Below are positions 1 through 8,852 of a stretch of DNA of 31,395 bases, piece by piece. A program made the translations under genes and the position numbers. The stretch covers positions 13,737 through 45,131 of the forward strand of contig NYWC01000069.1 of assembly GCA_002684935.1 (NCBI GenBank). Reading direction: 5' to 3'. The DNA is from Gammaproteobacteria bacterium. GTDB taxonomy: Bacteria > Pseudomonadota > Gammaproteobacteria > Pseudomonadales > Pseudohongiellaceae. How positions within the stretch are numbered: position 1 is the first letter of the stretch; each line of letters begins with the position of its first letter. A model generated the notes under the pieces. It had not been told where the DNA came from. It saw only the letters and a program-made list of their open reading frames with translations, and did no database searches.

Positions 1-1
1 A

Positions 2-916
2 TTTCCCTATACGTCATATACCAAGGCCAGCGATGAAGACATCGCTGCCATGTACGCCTACCTGCAATCCATCGAGCCAGTAAATCAGCCGCCACTGCAA
101 AACGAGCTGGAATTTCCTTATAATCTGCGCTCGCTAGTGGCATTCTGGAAAGTACCCTATTTTGATGCTGGAGCCTTCGAGTCGGAACCTGATCAGTCTG
201 CAGAATGGAATCGCGGCGCCTACCTGATAGAAGCCCTGGCCCATTGCAGCGCTTGCCACACGCCGCGTAATGCCTTTGGCGCTGCGCAGTTGGATGCCCA
301 CATGAGCGGCGGTGAGTATATGGATCTGGTTAGCAGCGGCGAATACCGCGCGTGGTCAGCGCCAAACCTCACATCCTCTGATCGTGGTCTCGCGCTCTGG
401 TCACACAATGATGTGGCCCGCTACCTAAAGACTGCGCGCAATGAGATTCTCGAGTCGTTTGGGCCAATGAATGAGGTCATTCTTAACAGCACCCGCTATC
501 TTGCAGAAGACGATATTGATGCGATGGCAACTTACCTGAAGTCTCTTACACCGGTCGCGGATCGCAGCACCGCAGAACCTGATGCCGGGCTCATGGGGCG
601 AGGCAGAACTATTTACAACCTGCACTGTGGCACCTGCCACTTACCCACCGGTGCGGGTGACTCGGAAATGGCGCCGCGATTGAACCGGGGCAGCCTGGTG
701 GTACAGGATGAAAACCCGGCCTCAATGATTAATGCCATTTTGTATGGTCCACAAGTGCCAACGCCACCCTTGCCGCCAAAATGGCGTGAAGTGATGGAAG
801 AGTATCAGTACACCCTGGATGACGAAGAGGTTGCAGCAGTCGCCACCTTCATTCGTCACTCATGGGAAAATGCGGCCGGTATTGTTACCCCAGAACAGGT
901 GGCTCGGCAGCGCTAG
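2..916 (+). CDS. Multi-heme cytochrome c, alcohol dehydrogenase cytochrome-subunit type (5' end missing)
   Basis: The reading frame is open from base 2, so the N-terminus lies outside the window and the ATG at 50 is an internal methionine. Two c-type heme motifs are visible: CSACH at 245-259 (followed by TPRN, typical of this family) and CGTCH at 626-640. The stretch before them (FPYTSYTKASDEDIAAMYAYL-like) is what precedes the second domain in tri-heme cytochrome subunits of membrane alcohol, gluconate or sorbitol dehydrogenases, so a first heme domain is expected upstream. Such proteins sit in the periplasm or on the membrane and pass electrons from a dehydrogenase to ubiquinone or the oxidase. 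The gene ends 90 bp before a DUF1592 lipoprotein gene on the same strand. The partner dehydrogenase may lie upstream. Family assignment is strong; substrate unknown. Confidence 0.88.
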   Translation, partial: FPYTSYTKASDEDIAAMYAYLQSIEPVNQPPLQNELEFPYNLRSLVAFWKVPYFDAGAFESEPDQSAEWNRGAYLIEALAHCSACHTPRNAFGAAQLDAHMSGGEYMDLVSSGEYRAWSAPNLTSSDRGLALWSHNDVARYLKTARNEILESFGPMNEVILNSTRYLAEDDIDAMATYLKSLTPVADRSTAEPDAGLMGRGRTIYNLHCGTCHLPTGAGDSEMAPRLNRGSLVVQDENPASMINAILYGPQVPTPPLPPKWREVMEEYQYTLDDEEVAAVATFIRHSWENAAGIVTPEQVARQR

Positions 917-1006
917 TCGCCTCCCGCTCGCGATTGCCCAATAAGAGCTTGACCGGGCGACCCGGTCAGGTAACTTAGAATAACTATGGTTAAATAGGCA
1001 GATTTG

Positions 1007-2731
1007 ATGAAAACAGCTCTCGCCAAGACCAAAGCCGCAGGCAGCTTGATACTTGTGCTTTTCGCCGGACTGCTGGTGGCCTGTGGTCAACAGCCCAGCG
1101 AACCTACAGAGCCGGAAACAGCTGCCTCACCGCTGCGGACGCGTCTGTTAACCGGAGAACAATATTCCAACACCATCGCCGCTGTGTTTGGCGAAGATGT
1201 CGCCAATAGTGTGTTGCCGCCGATTCCACCGATGGACCGCACTGACGGTTTGCTGGCCTCAGGCACTGCATTTGTTGGCGTGACCTCCGATCAGGTGTCT
1301 CAGATTCAGCAAACTGGCGCGGCGATTGCCGCCCGGGTAGTGGATGCAGAGCACCGTGACTTTCTGATCCCCTGTTCCCCGGAATCAATTGCAGCTGCCG
1401 ACACATCGTGTGCCGGTTTGTTTCTGGGCGAAGCGGGTCGATTACTGCTGCGTCGACCACTCGAAGAAAGCCGTTTGGCTGAACTGGTGCAGATCGCGGA
1501 CTATGCTGCTGAGCAGACAGAAGACTTTTATGATGGACTGTCTCTGGCCCTAGAGGCTATCTTAATTAGTCCAGATTTCGTATTCATAGCGGATCGCGCA
1601 GAACCGGACCCTGACGCCCTAGGGCAGGAGCGTCTGGACAGTTATTCCGTGGCCTCTCGGCTTAGCTTCCTGCTGTGGAATGCACCGCCGGATGATACCC
1701 TTCTGCTGGCGGCAGAATCCGGGGAATTGCATACCGAAGCGGGCCTTGCCGAATCGGTAAACCGCATGCTTGCCAGCGCCCGTCTCGAGGACGGTATGCG
1801 CGCCTTCTTCGATGATCTGATGACATTCGATGAATTTGAAAGCCTGGCTAAAGACCCCAATGTCTATCCCATGGTTACCGGCACCACGCTAGAGCACGCG
1901 AGAGAGCAGACCTTACGGACTGTTATCGATCACCTGATTACCCGGGAAGCCGATTACCGGGATCTGTTTACGACCAAGAATACTTTCATGTCGATGCAGC
2001 TGGCTACGGTCTACGACACCCCCACCAGGCAAGGCTGGGTACCCTACGAATTTGAAGAAGACAGCCCGCGCATAGGGCTGCTAACCCATATCAGTTTCCT
2101 GGCGGTGAATTCCCATTCCGTGCGCAGCTCACCCACGCTGCGGGGCAAAGCGCTGCGTGAGACCTTCCTGTGCCAGAAAGTGCCGGACCCGCCACCCGAT
2201 GTTGATTTTTCCGCGCTATTAGAGGCCGAAAACGCGCGCACAGCCAAGGAACGTCTGGCGGCCCATAACTTGAACCCTTCCTGCGCGGGCTGCCATCTGG
2301 TGACCGACCCCATGGGTCTGTCCCTGGAGAATTTCGACGGGGCCGGCCGGTTTCGCGAAACTGAGAATGGCGCCGAACTGGAGATAGCCGGTGAGCTGGA
2401 CGGTATTTTCTATGAAGATATTGCCGGTCTCGCCGAGGCCACGCGAAACCACCCTAAACTCTCGTCCTGTCTGGTAAATCGGCTCTATGCATATGGTACT
2501 GGTGGGCCTGTGTCCCTTAGGCACGATCGCGACACGTTAGCGTGGTTTGAGCACCGCTTTGTTGTAAATGGTTACAAGTTACCCGGTTTATTGCGTGATA
2601 TTGCGCTCTCAGGCGCCTTTTCGAGCGTGAGGTCAGCGGAAACTCCGGGTAATATAGAGCATTCGTTTCCAATCAAGTCACCTGCTGAAAGAGCCGGCGC
2701 TGAGCGACTGGCCAGCGTGGAGAATCAGTGA
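1007..2731 (+). CDS. DUF1592/DUF1588/DUF1585-type lipoprotein with a CxxCH motif
   Basis: The ATG at 1007 gives 574 aa. A hydrophobic segment ends in a lipobox (L-V-A-C, Cys26), so the mature protein is probably a lipid-anchored envelope protein. In order I see a DUF1587-like start (LTGEQYSNTI), a DUF1595-like part (LLLRRPLEESRL, LILISPDF-like), DUF1592 (ASRLSFLLWNAPPD), DUF1588 (GLLTHISFLAVNSHSVRSSP) and a DUF1585-like tail (LSSCLVNRLYAYGTG). DUF1588 carries CAGCH at 2282-2296 (Cys426), suggesting covalent heme. These domains are known together in planctomycetes and some gammaproteobacteria; their biochemical role is not established. The stop codon overlaps the next start (TGATG), so translation is probably coupled with the DUF1552 gene, its usual partner. 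Confidence 0.9.
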   Translation: MKTALAKTKAAGSLILVLFAGLLVACGQQPSEPTEPETAASPLRTRLLTGEQYSNTIAAVFGEDVANSVLPPIPPMDRTDGLLASGTAFVGVTSDQVSQIQQTGAAIAARVVDAEHRDFLIPCSPESIAAADTSCAGLFLGEAGRLLLRRPLEESRLAELVQIADYAAEQTEDFYDGLSLALEAILISPDFVFIADRAEPDPDALGQERLDSYSVASRLSFLLWNAPPDDTLLLAAESGELHTEAGLAESVNRMLASARLEDGMRAFFDDLMTFDEFESLAKDPNVYPMVTGTTLEHAREQTLRTVIDHLITREADYRDLFTTKNTFMSMQLATVYDTPTRQGWVPYEFEEDSPRIGLLTHISFLAVNSHSVRSSPTLRGKALRETFLCQKVPDPPPDVDFSALLEAENARTAKERLAAHNLNPSCAGCHLVTDPMGLSLENFDGAGRFRETENGAELEIAGELDGIFYEDIAGLAEATRNHPKLSSCLVNRLYAYGTGGPVSLRHDRDTLAWFEHRFVVNGYKLPGLLRDIALSGAFSSVRSAETPGNIEHSFPIKSPAERAGAERLASVENQ

Positions 2732-4080
2732 TGAAAAAGCTGGATCAGAAACTAAGTCGACGTCGATTTCTCAAGGGTACCCTGCACGGAGGCGCCGTTT
2801 CCGTGGGCCTGCCCCTGCTTAATTTGTTCCTAAACGAGAACGGCACCGCCTATGCTGACGGCAAGCCTATCCCGCAGCGCTTCGGTACCTGGTCCTGGGG
2901 GCTGGGTATGAGCCAGTCTATCTTTGTGCCCAAGAAGACTGGACCCAATTTTGATCTCCCCGAAGAAATTGCGGCTTTGGCGCCAGTGCAGCAACACATC
3001 AATCTCTATACCAACTTCCATGTATTCAAGGACGATGCCCCGAATCTCTGCCATCACTCAGGCTGGGTGGTTTTGCGTTCAGGGATTGCACCTACTGCGC
3101 GGGAAAACCGGCCTGGTGAAACGATTGATGTCTCGGTGGCTCGTCAGATTGGCAATGCAACCCGTTTTCGCAGCTTAAGCGCGACGGCCACGGGCGATGT
3201 CAGGGACAGCTTCAGCTACGAGGGTGGTAACTCCGTGAACGCACCGGAGTGGTCGCCACTGCGTTTTTATCAACGCCTGTTTGGTGATGGTTTCCAGGAT
3301 CCGAATACGGCTACCTTTACCCCGGATCCCAGAGTGATGGTGCGCAAGAGCGCGCTCACCGCCGTTCAGGAAGAGGCGCAAAAGCTTGAGAAATCCCTTG
3401 GTGCTGAAGATCGCCGACGTCTAGACCAGTACTTCACGGGTCTGAGAGACCTGGAGCGACGCTTCGATCTGCAGTTGGCCAAGCCAGATCCACTCGAGGC
3501 CTGCGTTATGCTGGAGGAGCCCATGGATCTGCCCACGGGATTGGATGCTGATCTGGTTGCCAAGCGCCACCGCATGATGACGGATCTGATGCTGATGGCC
3601 GTGGCCTGTGATCAGACCCGCGTCTTCAATATGTTTTATGCCTCGGCATTCTCTGCCACCACTCAGCCGGGTTACGACAAGCCGCACCACACCGCGACTC
3701 ACGAAGAAGCGGTAGATCCTGTGCTTGGTTACCAGCCCCGCACGTCCTGGTATACCCGCCGAGCCATGGAAGAGTGGGCCTATTATGTGCAGGCTCTGGC
3801 CGACTTCAAGGAAGGTGACGGCTCACTGCTGGATAATAGCTTTATTTACGCGACCACCGACCAGTCTTTTGCCAAGATTCACGCTATCGATGGCATTCCC
3901 ATGTTCAGCGCTGGCACTGCCGGTGGCCGAGTGAAGACCGGCCTGCATATCGACGGCGGGGGATCGCCGGGCTGCCGATTGGGCTATACAGCGCAGAAAT
4001 TGATGGGGCTGGATATTGAAACCTGGGGTGATAAGAGCAACACCACCTCCAGCGATATCGGCGAAATCCTGGTCACTTAG
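2731..4080 (+). CDS. DUF1552 domain protein, Tat-exported
   Basis: 449 aa from the ATG that overlaps the upstream TGA by one base. The N-terminus has a twin-arginine motif (SRRRFLKG, residues 9-16) followed by a hydrophobic stretch ending near AYA, so the protein should fold in the cytoplasm and be exported by Tat. The body matches DUF1552: FGTWSWGLGM near the start, HHSGWVVLRSG, a central helical region (EDRRRLDQYFTGLRDLERR) and the end motif DIGEILVT. DUF1552 proteins resemble the DUF1501/sulfatase-like hydrolase fold, but no reaction is assigned. Pairing with a DUF1592 protein is the usual arrangement and suggests a complex or shared pathway at the envelope. Histidine-rich parts (PHHTATHEEA) could bind metal; that is inference. 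Confidence 0.9.
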   Translation: MKKLDQKLSRRRFLKGTLHGGAVSVGLPLLNLFLNENGTAYADGKPIPQRFGTWSWGLGMSQSIFVPKKTGPNFDLPEEIAALAPVQQHINLYTNFHVFKDDAPNLCHHSGWVVLRSGIAPTARENRPGETIDVSVARQIGNATRFRSLSATATGDVRDSFSYEGGNSVNAPEWSPLRFYQRLFGDGFQDPNTATFTPDPRVMVRKSALTAVQEEAQKLEKSLGAEDRRRLDQYFTGLRDLERRFDLQLAKPDPLEACVMLEEPMDLPTGLDADLVAKRHRMMTDLMLMAVACDQTRVFNMFYASAFSATTQPGYDKPHHTATHEEAVDPVLGYQPRTSWYTRRAMEEWAYYVQALADFKEGDGSLLDNSFIYATTDQSFAKIHAIDGIPMFSAGTAGGRVKTGLHIDGGGSPGCRLGYTAQKLMGLDIETWGDKSNTTSSDIGEILVT

Positions 4081-4147
4081 TCCTGCTCACCCGGGCCCTA
4101 CTGACCCAGGTTTGCGCACACAGCTCTGATCAAACAGGGAGCCAGCA

Positions 4148-5494
4148 GTGAATGTTCTCAACCGACTTTCAATAGTTTCAGTGCTCGGGCTTTTGCCAGC
4201 CTTGGCTGCAGTTGCCGATGAAGGCCTGTATACCGAAGCATACCGCGACGTTCCCATGCCGGCAGGATTTCGAGTAGAGGCATCTCCTGAAGGCCCGGTG
4301 TTTGCGAATACCAATGGCATGACCATTTATAAGTGGCCACAGCATAAGCTCCGCAACGGCTACAGCGGCGAGTCTCCCAGCAATCCAGCTTGCTATGACG
4401 AAGTGCTCACGGTGACTGCTGGCCTGATGAGCCCATACCCACCGGGTATCAAACTCCCTGAATTAGACAAGCGCAAAAGCTGCACTGATCTGTGGCATCC
4501 AGTTGTTGCTGCGGCTGATGCCGAAGAGGTGGGCGAATGGACTATCGTTGAACGCCGTGACGGCTCTTTGCAATGGGCCTATGAAGAGCAGCCGCTTTAT
4601 ACCTCAATTAAGGACAGCCAGCCTGGCGATGTAATGGGTGGAACCCGGCGTAGCTTCGGTGGAGATTCGCCGGCCAAACGCGTTCCGGTGGGGCCGCCAT
4701 CCCTTCATCCTCCTGGCTTCAGTATTCGCAGTGCTTTTAATGGCCGCATGCTCGCCACTGATCGCAGCGCTTCGGTTTACAGTTTCGATGGTGACACCGC
4801 CAACAGCATAGCCTGCGAGGGGCCGTGTCTCACTAATTGGGAGCCGGTTGTTGCGCCATCCCTGGCTCGCGAGCAGGGTGAATGGTCCCTGTTTGAGCGC
4901 TCGCCGGGCGTGCGGCAATGGGTATTCAGGGGCAAGCCTTTATATACCTACGCATTGGATACCGGCACCTGGTCACAAACTGGCACTGACATCCCCGGCT
5001 GGAACAATGTTTATACCCAATTGGCCGACCCTTACCCCGCCAGTTTCAAATCCCAGCCTACAATGGTTGGCAACGCGCTGGCCACTGCAGACGGCAAGTC
5101 TATCTATATATACAACTGCGGTGAAGATTCGCAGGACCAGCTTGGCTGCGATCACCCCGATGATACGCAGGTCTACCGCCTGGCTATGTGTGGTGCGGGC
5201 GACCCGGTTCGCTGCCAGGAGCACTGGCCGTATCTAATCGCTGGCGCCGATGAAGGGTCTACCGGCAGGATCTGGCGCGTGGTCTGGATTGACCCCATGA
5301 CAGGACGCTTTGCTGAACCCAATCAAAAAGGTGCTTTGAGGGTTTGGACCTACCGTGATCGACCGGTCTATACCTTTGGTGGCGATAAGCGCCCTGGCGA
5401 CCTGCATGGTGGCGGTACAGGTGAATGGAGAGGGCAGCGCAATGGCCTCAAAGCCATTATGCTGCGCGACGATTTCTTTCGAGGGCATCTATGA
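4148..5494 (+). CDS. Secreted Yx4D-repeat protein (COG4315 / PF03640 type)
   Basis: 448 aa from a GTG at 4148, chosen because AGGGAG lies about 8 bases upstream and the signal peptide (ending near AAVADE) starts there. The mature protein contains several copies of the 'secreted repeat of unknown function': VFANTNGMTIYKW, MLATDRSASVYSFDGD and ALATADGKSIYIYN, each followed by a segment with paired cysteines and a W-x-P-V/L motif (CEGPCLTNWEPVVA; CTDLWHPVVAA). Related half-repeats such as LQWAYEEQPLYT, RQWVFRGKPLYTY and LRVWTYRDRPVYTF alternate with these. Homologues are exported lipoproteins or secreted proteins, often near cytochromes, but no function is proven. No lipobox is visible here. The stop overlaps the next ATG, so it is likely cotranscribed with the downstream gene. 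Confidence 0.8.
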   Translation: MNVLNRLSIVSVLGLLPALAAVADEGLYTEAYRDVPMPAGFRVEASPEGPVFANTNGMTIYKWPQHKLRNGYSGESPSNPACYDEVLTVTAGLMSPYPPGIKLPELDKRKSCTDLWHPVVAAADAEEVGEWTIVERRDGSLQWAYEEQPLYTSIKDSQPGDVMGGTRRSFGGDSPAKRVPVGPPSLHPPGFSIRSAFNGRMLATDRSASVYSFDGDTANSIACEGPCLTNWEPVVAPSLAREQGEWSLFERSPGVRQWVFRGKPLYTYALDTGTWSQTGTDIPGWNNVYTQLADPYPASFKSQPTMVGNALATADGKSIYIYNCGEDSQDQLGCDHPDDTQVYRLAMCGAGDPVRCQEHWPYLIAGADEGSTGRIWRVVWIDPMTGRFAEPNQKGALRVWTYRDRPVYTFGGDKRPGDLHGGGTGEWRGQRNGLKAIMLRDDFFRGHL

Positions 5495-6576
5495 TGAGTG
5501 CAATGATGATCACCTTTTTTTCCAGGCAAGCAAAGTACGCAGCGCTGCTTTGCGGTGGTGTGCTGCTAAGCAGCTTGGCGGTTCACGCCGACGAGTCACG
5601 CATACGCAACCGCACCATTAGCTATGTGATGACAGACTTGTTCTGGTCGGTTTACCAAACCGAAGACGCGAAGCAGGAATGCCCCCGTGGTTTCAACGAT
5701 GGACCGCGTGAGCAGTTCGAAAAGCTGTTTCCTTATCACGAAGGTCTGTCGGTAGAAGAGACGCAACTAGCCCAGGAAATTGAGACCTGGCACCCCACGA
5801 CTGAATCCGATGGGTTCGAATTCTATGAAGTGCAAGGCGAGTTGTCCTGGGGGCTAAACCTCGATGGTGAAGTCAGTCCCAATGATTTTACCCATCCTGA
5901 TGGTACAGCCGGCATCGACAATGAAGTTTACCGCGCGGTAGGCTGCGTTATTGGTTTTCGCGGACCCGATGGCGTCGAATACATCTTCCAGGACAAGGCG
6001 ATTCTGGATGAAGAATACAATCGCATGATGATCGAACTCTCCGAGGTCGACAGTCTGGAAAATGATGACACCGTGGTGGTCAATATGTATCGCGGCATGG
6101 ACCGATTGCTAACCAACGCCACCGGCCAGGAAGTCATGGCTGGAGGTACCCAACGCATCGACTATCGCTGGGGGAAAAGCCTGATCCGTCAGTTCAATGC
6201 CAGGATTGTCGATGGCGTGCTAATCACCGAGCCGATGCCGGAGATGGTTATGCCCTGGCAGAACCTGAGTGTTCCCTCGATTCATATCTTCAAGGATGCG
6301 CGCTTTCAACTTGATCTGACTTCAGAGGGGGCAGGCGGAATTCTGGCGGGCTATGCTGATGTGGATAGCTGGTACTATCAGCTGATTCGTAACGATTCAA
6401 CGCATCACTTAAGCAACGGCCAGATCTCTGGCATCTCGCTCTACAAGGCACTCCGACGTTTAGCTGATGCTCACCCCGATCCTGAAACCGGCGAGAACAC
6501 AGCGATTTCTGCATCTCTGGATGTGAAGATGGCGCAGGTCTACATTGTGCATCCAGACAGCAAGGCAGGCGAGTAG
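5491..6576 (+). CDS. Secreted protein of unknown function
   Basis: I do not recognise this family. The start is taken as ATG 5491, which overlaps the upstream TGA (ATGA) and gives 361 aa; a longer frame to 5425 exists but would overlap the upstream gene by 70 bases. Residues 1 to about 34 form a signal peptide (KYAALLCGGVLLSS core, probable cleavage after VHA). The mature part is acidic and soluble-looking, with no membrane helix and few cysteines (AKQECPRGF, YRAVGCVIG). It contains WGLNLDG, a segment with Asp/Gly (DFTHPDGTAGIDNEVYRAVG) and a long beta-rich region. It closes a five-gene block of exported proteins (cytochrome c, DUF1592, DUF1552, Yx4D repeats), so a role in that envelope system is the best guess. 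Confidence 0.8.
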   Translation: MMSAMMITFFSRQAKYAALLCGGVLLSSLAVHADESRIRNRTISYVMTDLFWSVYQTEDAKQECPRGFNDGPREQFEKLFPYHEGLSVEETQLAQEIETWHPTTESDGFEFYEVQGELSWGLNLDGEVSPNDFTHPDGTAGIDNEVYRAVGCVIGFRGPDGVEYIFQDKAILDEEYNRMMIELSEVDSLENDDTVVVNMYRGMDRLLTNATGQEVMAGGTQRIDYRWGKSLIRQFNARIVDGVLITEPMPEMVMPWQNLSVPSIHIFKDARFQLDLTSEGAGGILAGYADVDSWYYQLIRNDSTHHLSNGQISGISLYKALRRLADAHPDPETGENTAISASLDVKMAQVYIVHPDSKAGE

Positions 6577-6587
6577 TAAGCTGCAAG

Positions 6588-7034
6588 CTATGCGCTGTTG
6601 GCTAGAATCCGGTCCAGCTGATCCGCAAACTGTTTCTTGTCCCCATTACTGAAGGCGGCTGGACCGCCTGTGTGTTCGCCACTGCTGCGCATCGTATCCA
6701 GAAAATCCCGCATATTCAGACGCGCGCCAATGTTCCCCTTGGTGAATTTTTCTCCCCGTGGACTGAGGGCGTTTACGTCCTTTGCGATAACCTCCGCAGC
6801 CAGAGGAATATCGCTGGTGATAACCAGATCGTTAGCTTCCGCAAGCCTCACGATCTCGTTGTCAGCCACATCAAAACCGGCAGCTACCTGCACGGCGCTA
6901 ATGAACCTGGAAGGTGGAGTGCGAAGCGCTTGATTGGCTACCAGGGTCAACTGTGTGCCGGTGCGCTCTGCGGCGCGAAACAGAATGTCCTTGATCGCGC
7001 CGGGGCAAGCATCGGCATCTACCCAGATTTTCAT
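6588..7034 (-). CDS. yaiI: YaiI/YqxD family protein (DUF188)
   Basis: 148 aa, close to the usual length of about 150. The signature is clear: MKIWVDADACPGAIKD at the N-terminus, TLVANQ, VITSDIPLA, and the C-terminal RGEKFTKGNIGARLNMRDFLD followed by GGPAAFSNGDKKQFADQLDR. The fold is PIN-like, with conserved aspartates (DADAC, SDIPLA) that could bind metal, but the cellular role of the family is unknown. The gene is convergent with the secreted unknown upstream (11-bp gap) and lies 20 bp downstream of the flavoprotein gene on the same strand, so the two may be cotranscribed. No strong ribosome binding site precedes it. Confidence 0.95.
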   Translation of the reverse strand: MKIWVDADACPGAIKDILFRAAERTGTQLTLVANQALRTPPSRFISAVQVAAGFDVADNEIVRLAEANDLVITSDIPLAAEVIAKDVNALSPRGEKFTKGNIGARLNMRDFLDTMRSSGEHTGGPAAFSNGDKKQFADQLDRILANSA

Positions 7035-7054
7035 GCTAGTGATTTCATCTTGGC

Positions 7055-8017
7055 TTAAGGTTTAAGTCGCTCTCGTGCCGCGTCATATTCCGTTCGTAAG
7101 CGTGCGACTAATTTACCGGCGGGTAATACCGCTTTCACCGCATTGATACCCTGACCGGAGCCCCAGATATCTTTCCAGGCTTTCTGTTTTGAACTTCCGC
7201 CAGAGCCGAAATTCATGTTGGAAGGGTCGCTTTCAGGTAAATCGTCCGGATCGAGTCCGGCAGCCTCGATGGAAGGTCGCAGGTAGTTGCCGTGAACGCC
7301 GGTGAACAGGTTGGTATAGACGATATTGTTGGATGCATTCTCTACGATCCCATTCTTATAGCCCTCAGCGGCATTGGCTTCCTCAGTCGCGATAAAAGCA
7401 GAACCAAGATAAGCGAGGTCTGCGCCCATTGCCTGGGCCGCCAGCACACCATCTCCAGTTGAAATTGCGCCAGACAGCAAAACTGGCCCATCAAACCATT
7501 CCCTAACCTCCTGAATAAAGGCCATGGGAGACAGTGTGCCGGCATGACCACCAGCCCCAGCCGCCACGCAGATCAAGCCATCGGCGCCTTTTTCTATGGC
7601 TTTTTTGGCAAAGCGATTATTGATTACGTCATGCAGGCAAATTCCACCATAGGAGTGAATTGCTTCAAATACCTCAGGGCGCGCTCCCAAGGATGTGATG
7701 ATAACTGGCACCTCGTGTTTCACACAAAGCTCAACATCTTGCATAAGTCTGTCATTAGAATTATGAACGATCTGGTTTACCGCAAAAGGTGCTGAGAGAT
7801 TTTCAGGATTGGCCGCGTCATGCTCCGCGAGCTCGGCTTTGATGCGGGTAAGCCATTTATCCAGTTCTTCAATTGGGCGTGCATTCAGGGCTGGAAATGA
7901 TCCGACTACGCCGGCCTTGCACTGGGCAATGACCAGGTCTGGATTGGAAATAATGAAAAGAGGCGCTCCTACTACAGGTACTGAAAGGCGACCTTGCATA
8001 CATTTTGGTATCGACAT
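7055..8017 (-). CDS. Nitronate monooxygenase / NAD(P)H-dependent flavin oxidoreductase
   Basis: 320 aa, cytoplasmic. TIM-barrel FMN enzyme of the 2-nitropropane dioxygenase family. Visible motifs: the N-terminal PVVGAPLFIISNPDLV, the substrate/flavin segment VPVIITSLGARPEV, the glycine-histidine FMN motif ICVAAGAGGHAGTLSP and the phosphate-binding end of the barrel (VLLSGAISTGDGVLAAQAMGADLAYLGSAF). Family members oxidise nitronates to aldehydes or ketones and nitrite, or act as quinone reductases or enoyl-reductase-like enzymes, so the substrate is not decided by sequence. The start is the ATG at 8017; only a weak purine stretch lies upstream. Downstream is yaiI. Upstream is a long palindrome-containing gap. 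Confidence 0.92.
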   Translation of the reverse strand: MSIPKCMQGRLSVPVVGAPLFIISNPDLVIAQCKAGVVGSFPALNARPIEELDKWLTRIKAELAEHDAANPENLSAPFAVNQIVHNSNDRLMQDVELCVKHEVPVIITSLGARPEVFEAIHSYGGICLHDVINNRFAKKAIEKGADGLICVAAGAGGHAGTLSPMAFIQEVREWFDGPVLLSGAISTGDGVLAAQAMGADLAYLGSAFIATEEANAAEGYKNGIVENASNNIVYTNLFTGVHGNYLRPSIEAAGLDPDDLPESDPSNMNFGSGGSSKQKAWKDIWGSGQGINAVKAVLPAGKLVARLRTEYDAARERLKP

Positions 8018-8156
8018 AATAACTATCTATCTCTTTTGGCTTGGTTCTTTGTTGGTAAATTCATGAAAGCTACTGGTGTCCGAAACCCCAAGTGCGTTCG
8101 ATGTGCCTGCCGTGAAAGTCGGTCAGGAGATCGCTGTTTTGAGGCTCGACCATTAT

Positions 8157-8175
8157 AATAACCGCTGCGGTTATT
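8157..8175. repeat. Perfect 19-nt palindrome AATAACCGC-T-GCGGTTATT
   Basis: Two 9-base arms around a single T. It lies about 140 bp upstream of the flavoprotein start. No T-run follows on the + strand (GCTTACC), which argues against a terminator and for a dimeric-repressor operator. A related palindrome (AATAAC-G-GTTATT) sits just before the Tat-exported oxidoreductase gene at 10719-10731. Confidence 0.5.
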
Positions 8176-8356
8176 GCTTACCAGATTGGTCGCTGGCTGG
8201 AGTAAACTTCGACCAATAGCGTAACTGGTTTTTTGGAAATAACAATCTGGAGTACAGGTAGGCTATCTAAGGGGTTATAGATTTTCAAGACGGCTGGCAC
8301 TAGTGGTGAAGATCTCGATATTGGTTTTTGAACCAGTACTTTGAGAAAACGCCTGA

Positions 8357-8389
8357 ATTGCTAGCAATCTGGTCGCGCTAAATTAGCGC
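8357..8389. repeat. Two adjacent perfect palindromes
   Basis: ATTGCTAGCAAT occupies 8357-8368 and GCGCTAA-A-TTAGCGC occupies 8375-8389, six bases apart. Both are exact. They could be protein-binding sites or part of a folded transcript. No coding frame explains them. Confidence 0.4.
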
Positions 8390-8459
8390 TTGGCGATAAT
8401 CATGGCGAAATGTGGGAGCAAGTTGCCACTGTCCGCCAGGTTATTCTCGATAGTAAAAA

Positions 8460-8732
8460 TTAGTTCGAGCATTTTGATCGATTCAGGTTCGTCTTGACGA
8501 AAACTAATTGCAATATCCTGCAGTATTTAATGTGGCAGCGTGCCGCCAGTGAATTAAATTCCCCTACGTGAAAATGCCCGTCGATGTTATCCATTATCTC
8601 TTCAGAATGGATTGCCTCTGACGGGTCAACGCGCTTCACCTCCTCTGGGTCTGGGGAATATGTGTGGCTGCGGCTATGTTCCGCGTGAGAGGCTCGAGTT
8701 TTGGCAGGGGCCATTTGAAATACACCCCGCAT
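8460..8732 (-). CDS. Small hypothetical ORF, doubtful
   Basis: 90 codons from ATG 8732. The middle part (EVKRVDPSEAIHSEEIMDNIDG) is acidic and protein-like, while the C-terminal part is less so. AAGGAG lies only two bases before the ATG, which is too close for a standard ribosome binding site. It has no recognised domain, signal peptide or membrane helix. It could be a small real gene, a decayed fragment or chance; it is listed because the region is otherwise empty. Confidence 0.25.
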   Translation of the reverse strand: MRGVFQMAPAKTRASHAEHSRSHTYSPDPEEVKRVDPSEAIHSEEIMDNIDGHFHVGEFNSLAARCHIKYCRILQLVFVKTNLNRSKCSN

Positions 8733-8829
8733 TGCTCCTTATCAGCAGGGTGCTAAAATAAATCGGCCAGCTAAGCTGATAACTAGAAATATGTTGGCAA
8801 TTCCGCTAATTTGATAACCTTGAAAGAGT

Positions 8830-8852
8830 AACCTGAGCCGAGCTCGGGTTTT
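8830..8852 (+). terminator. Terminator-like hairpin upstream of the SDR gene
   Basis: AACCTGAGC-CGA-GCTCGGGTT forms a 9-bp stem (one T-G wobble) with a 3-base loop, directly followed by more T. It lies about 110 bp before the SDR start with no gene just upstream on that strand, so it may end an unseen transcript or act as an attenuator. The U-run is short. Confidence 0.35.
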
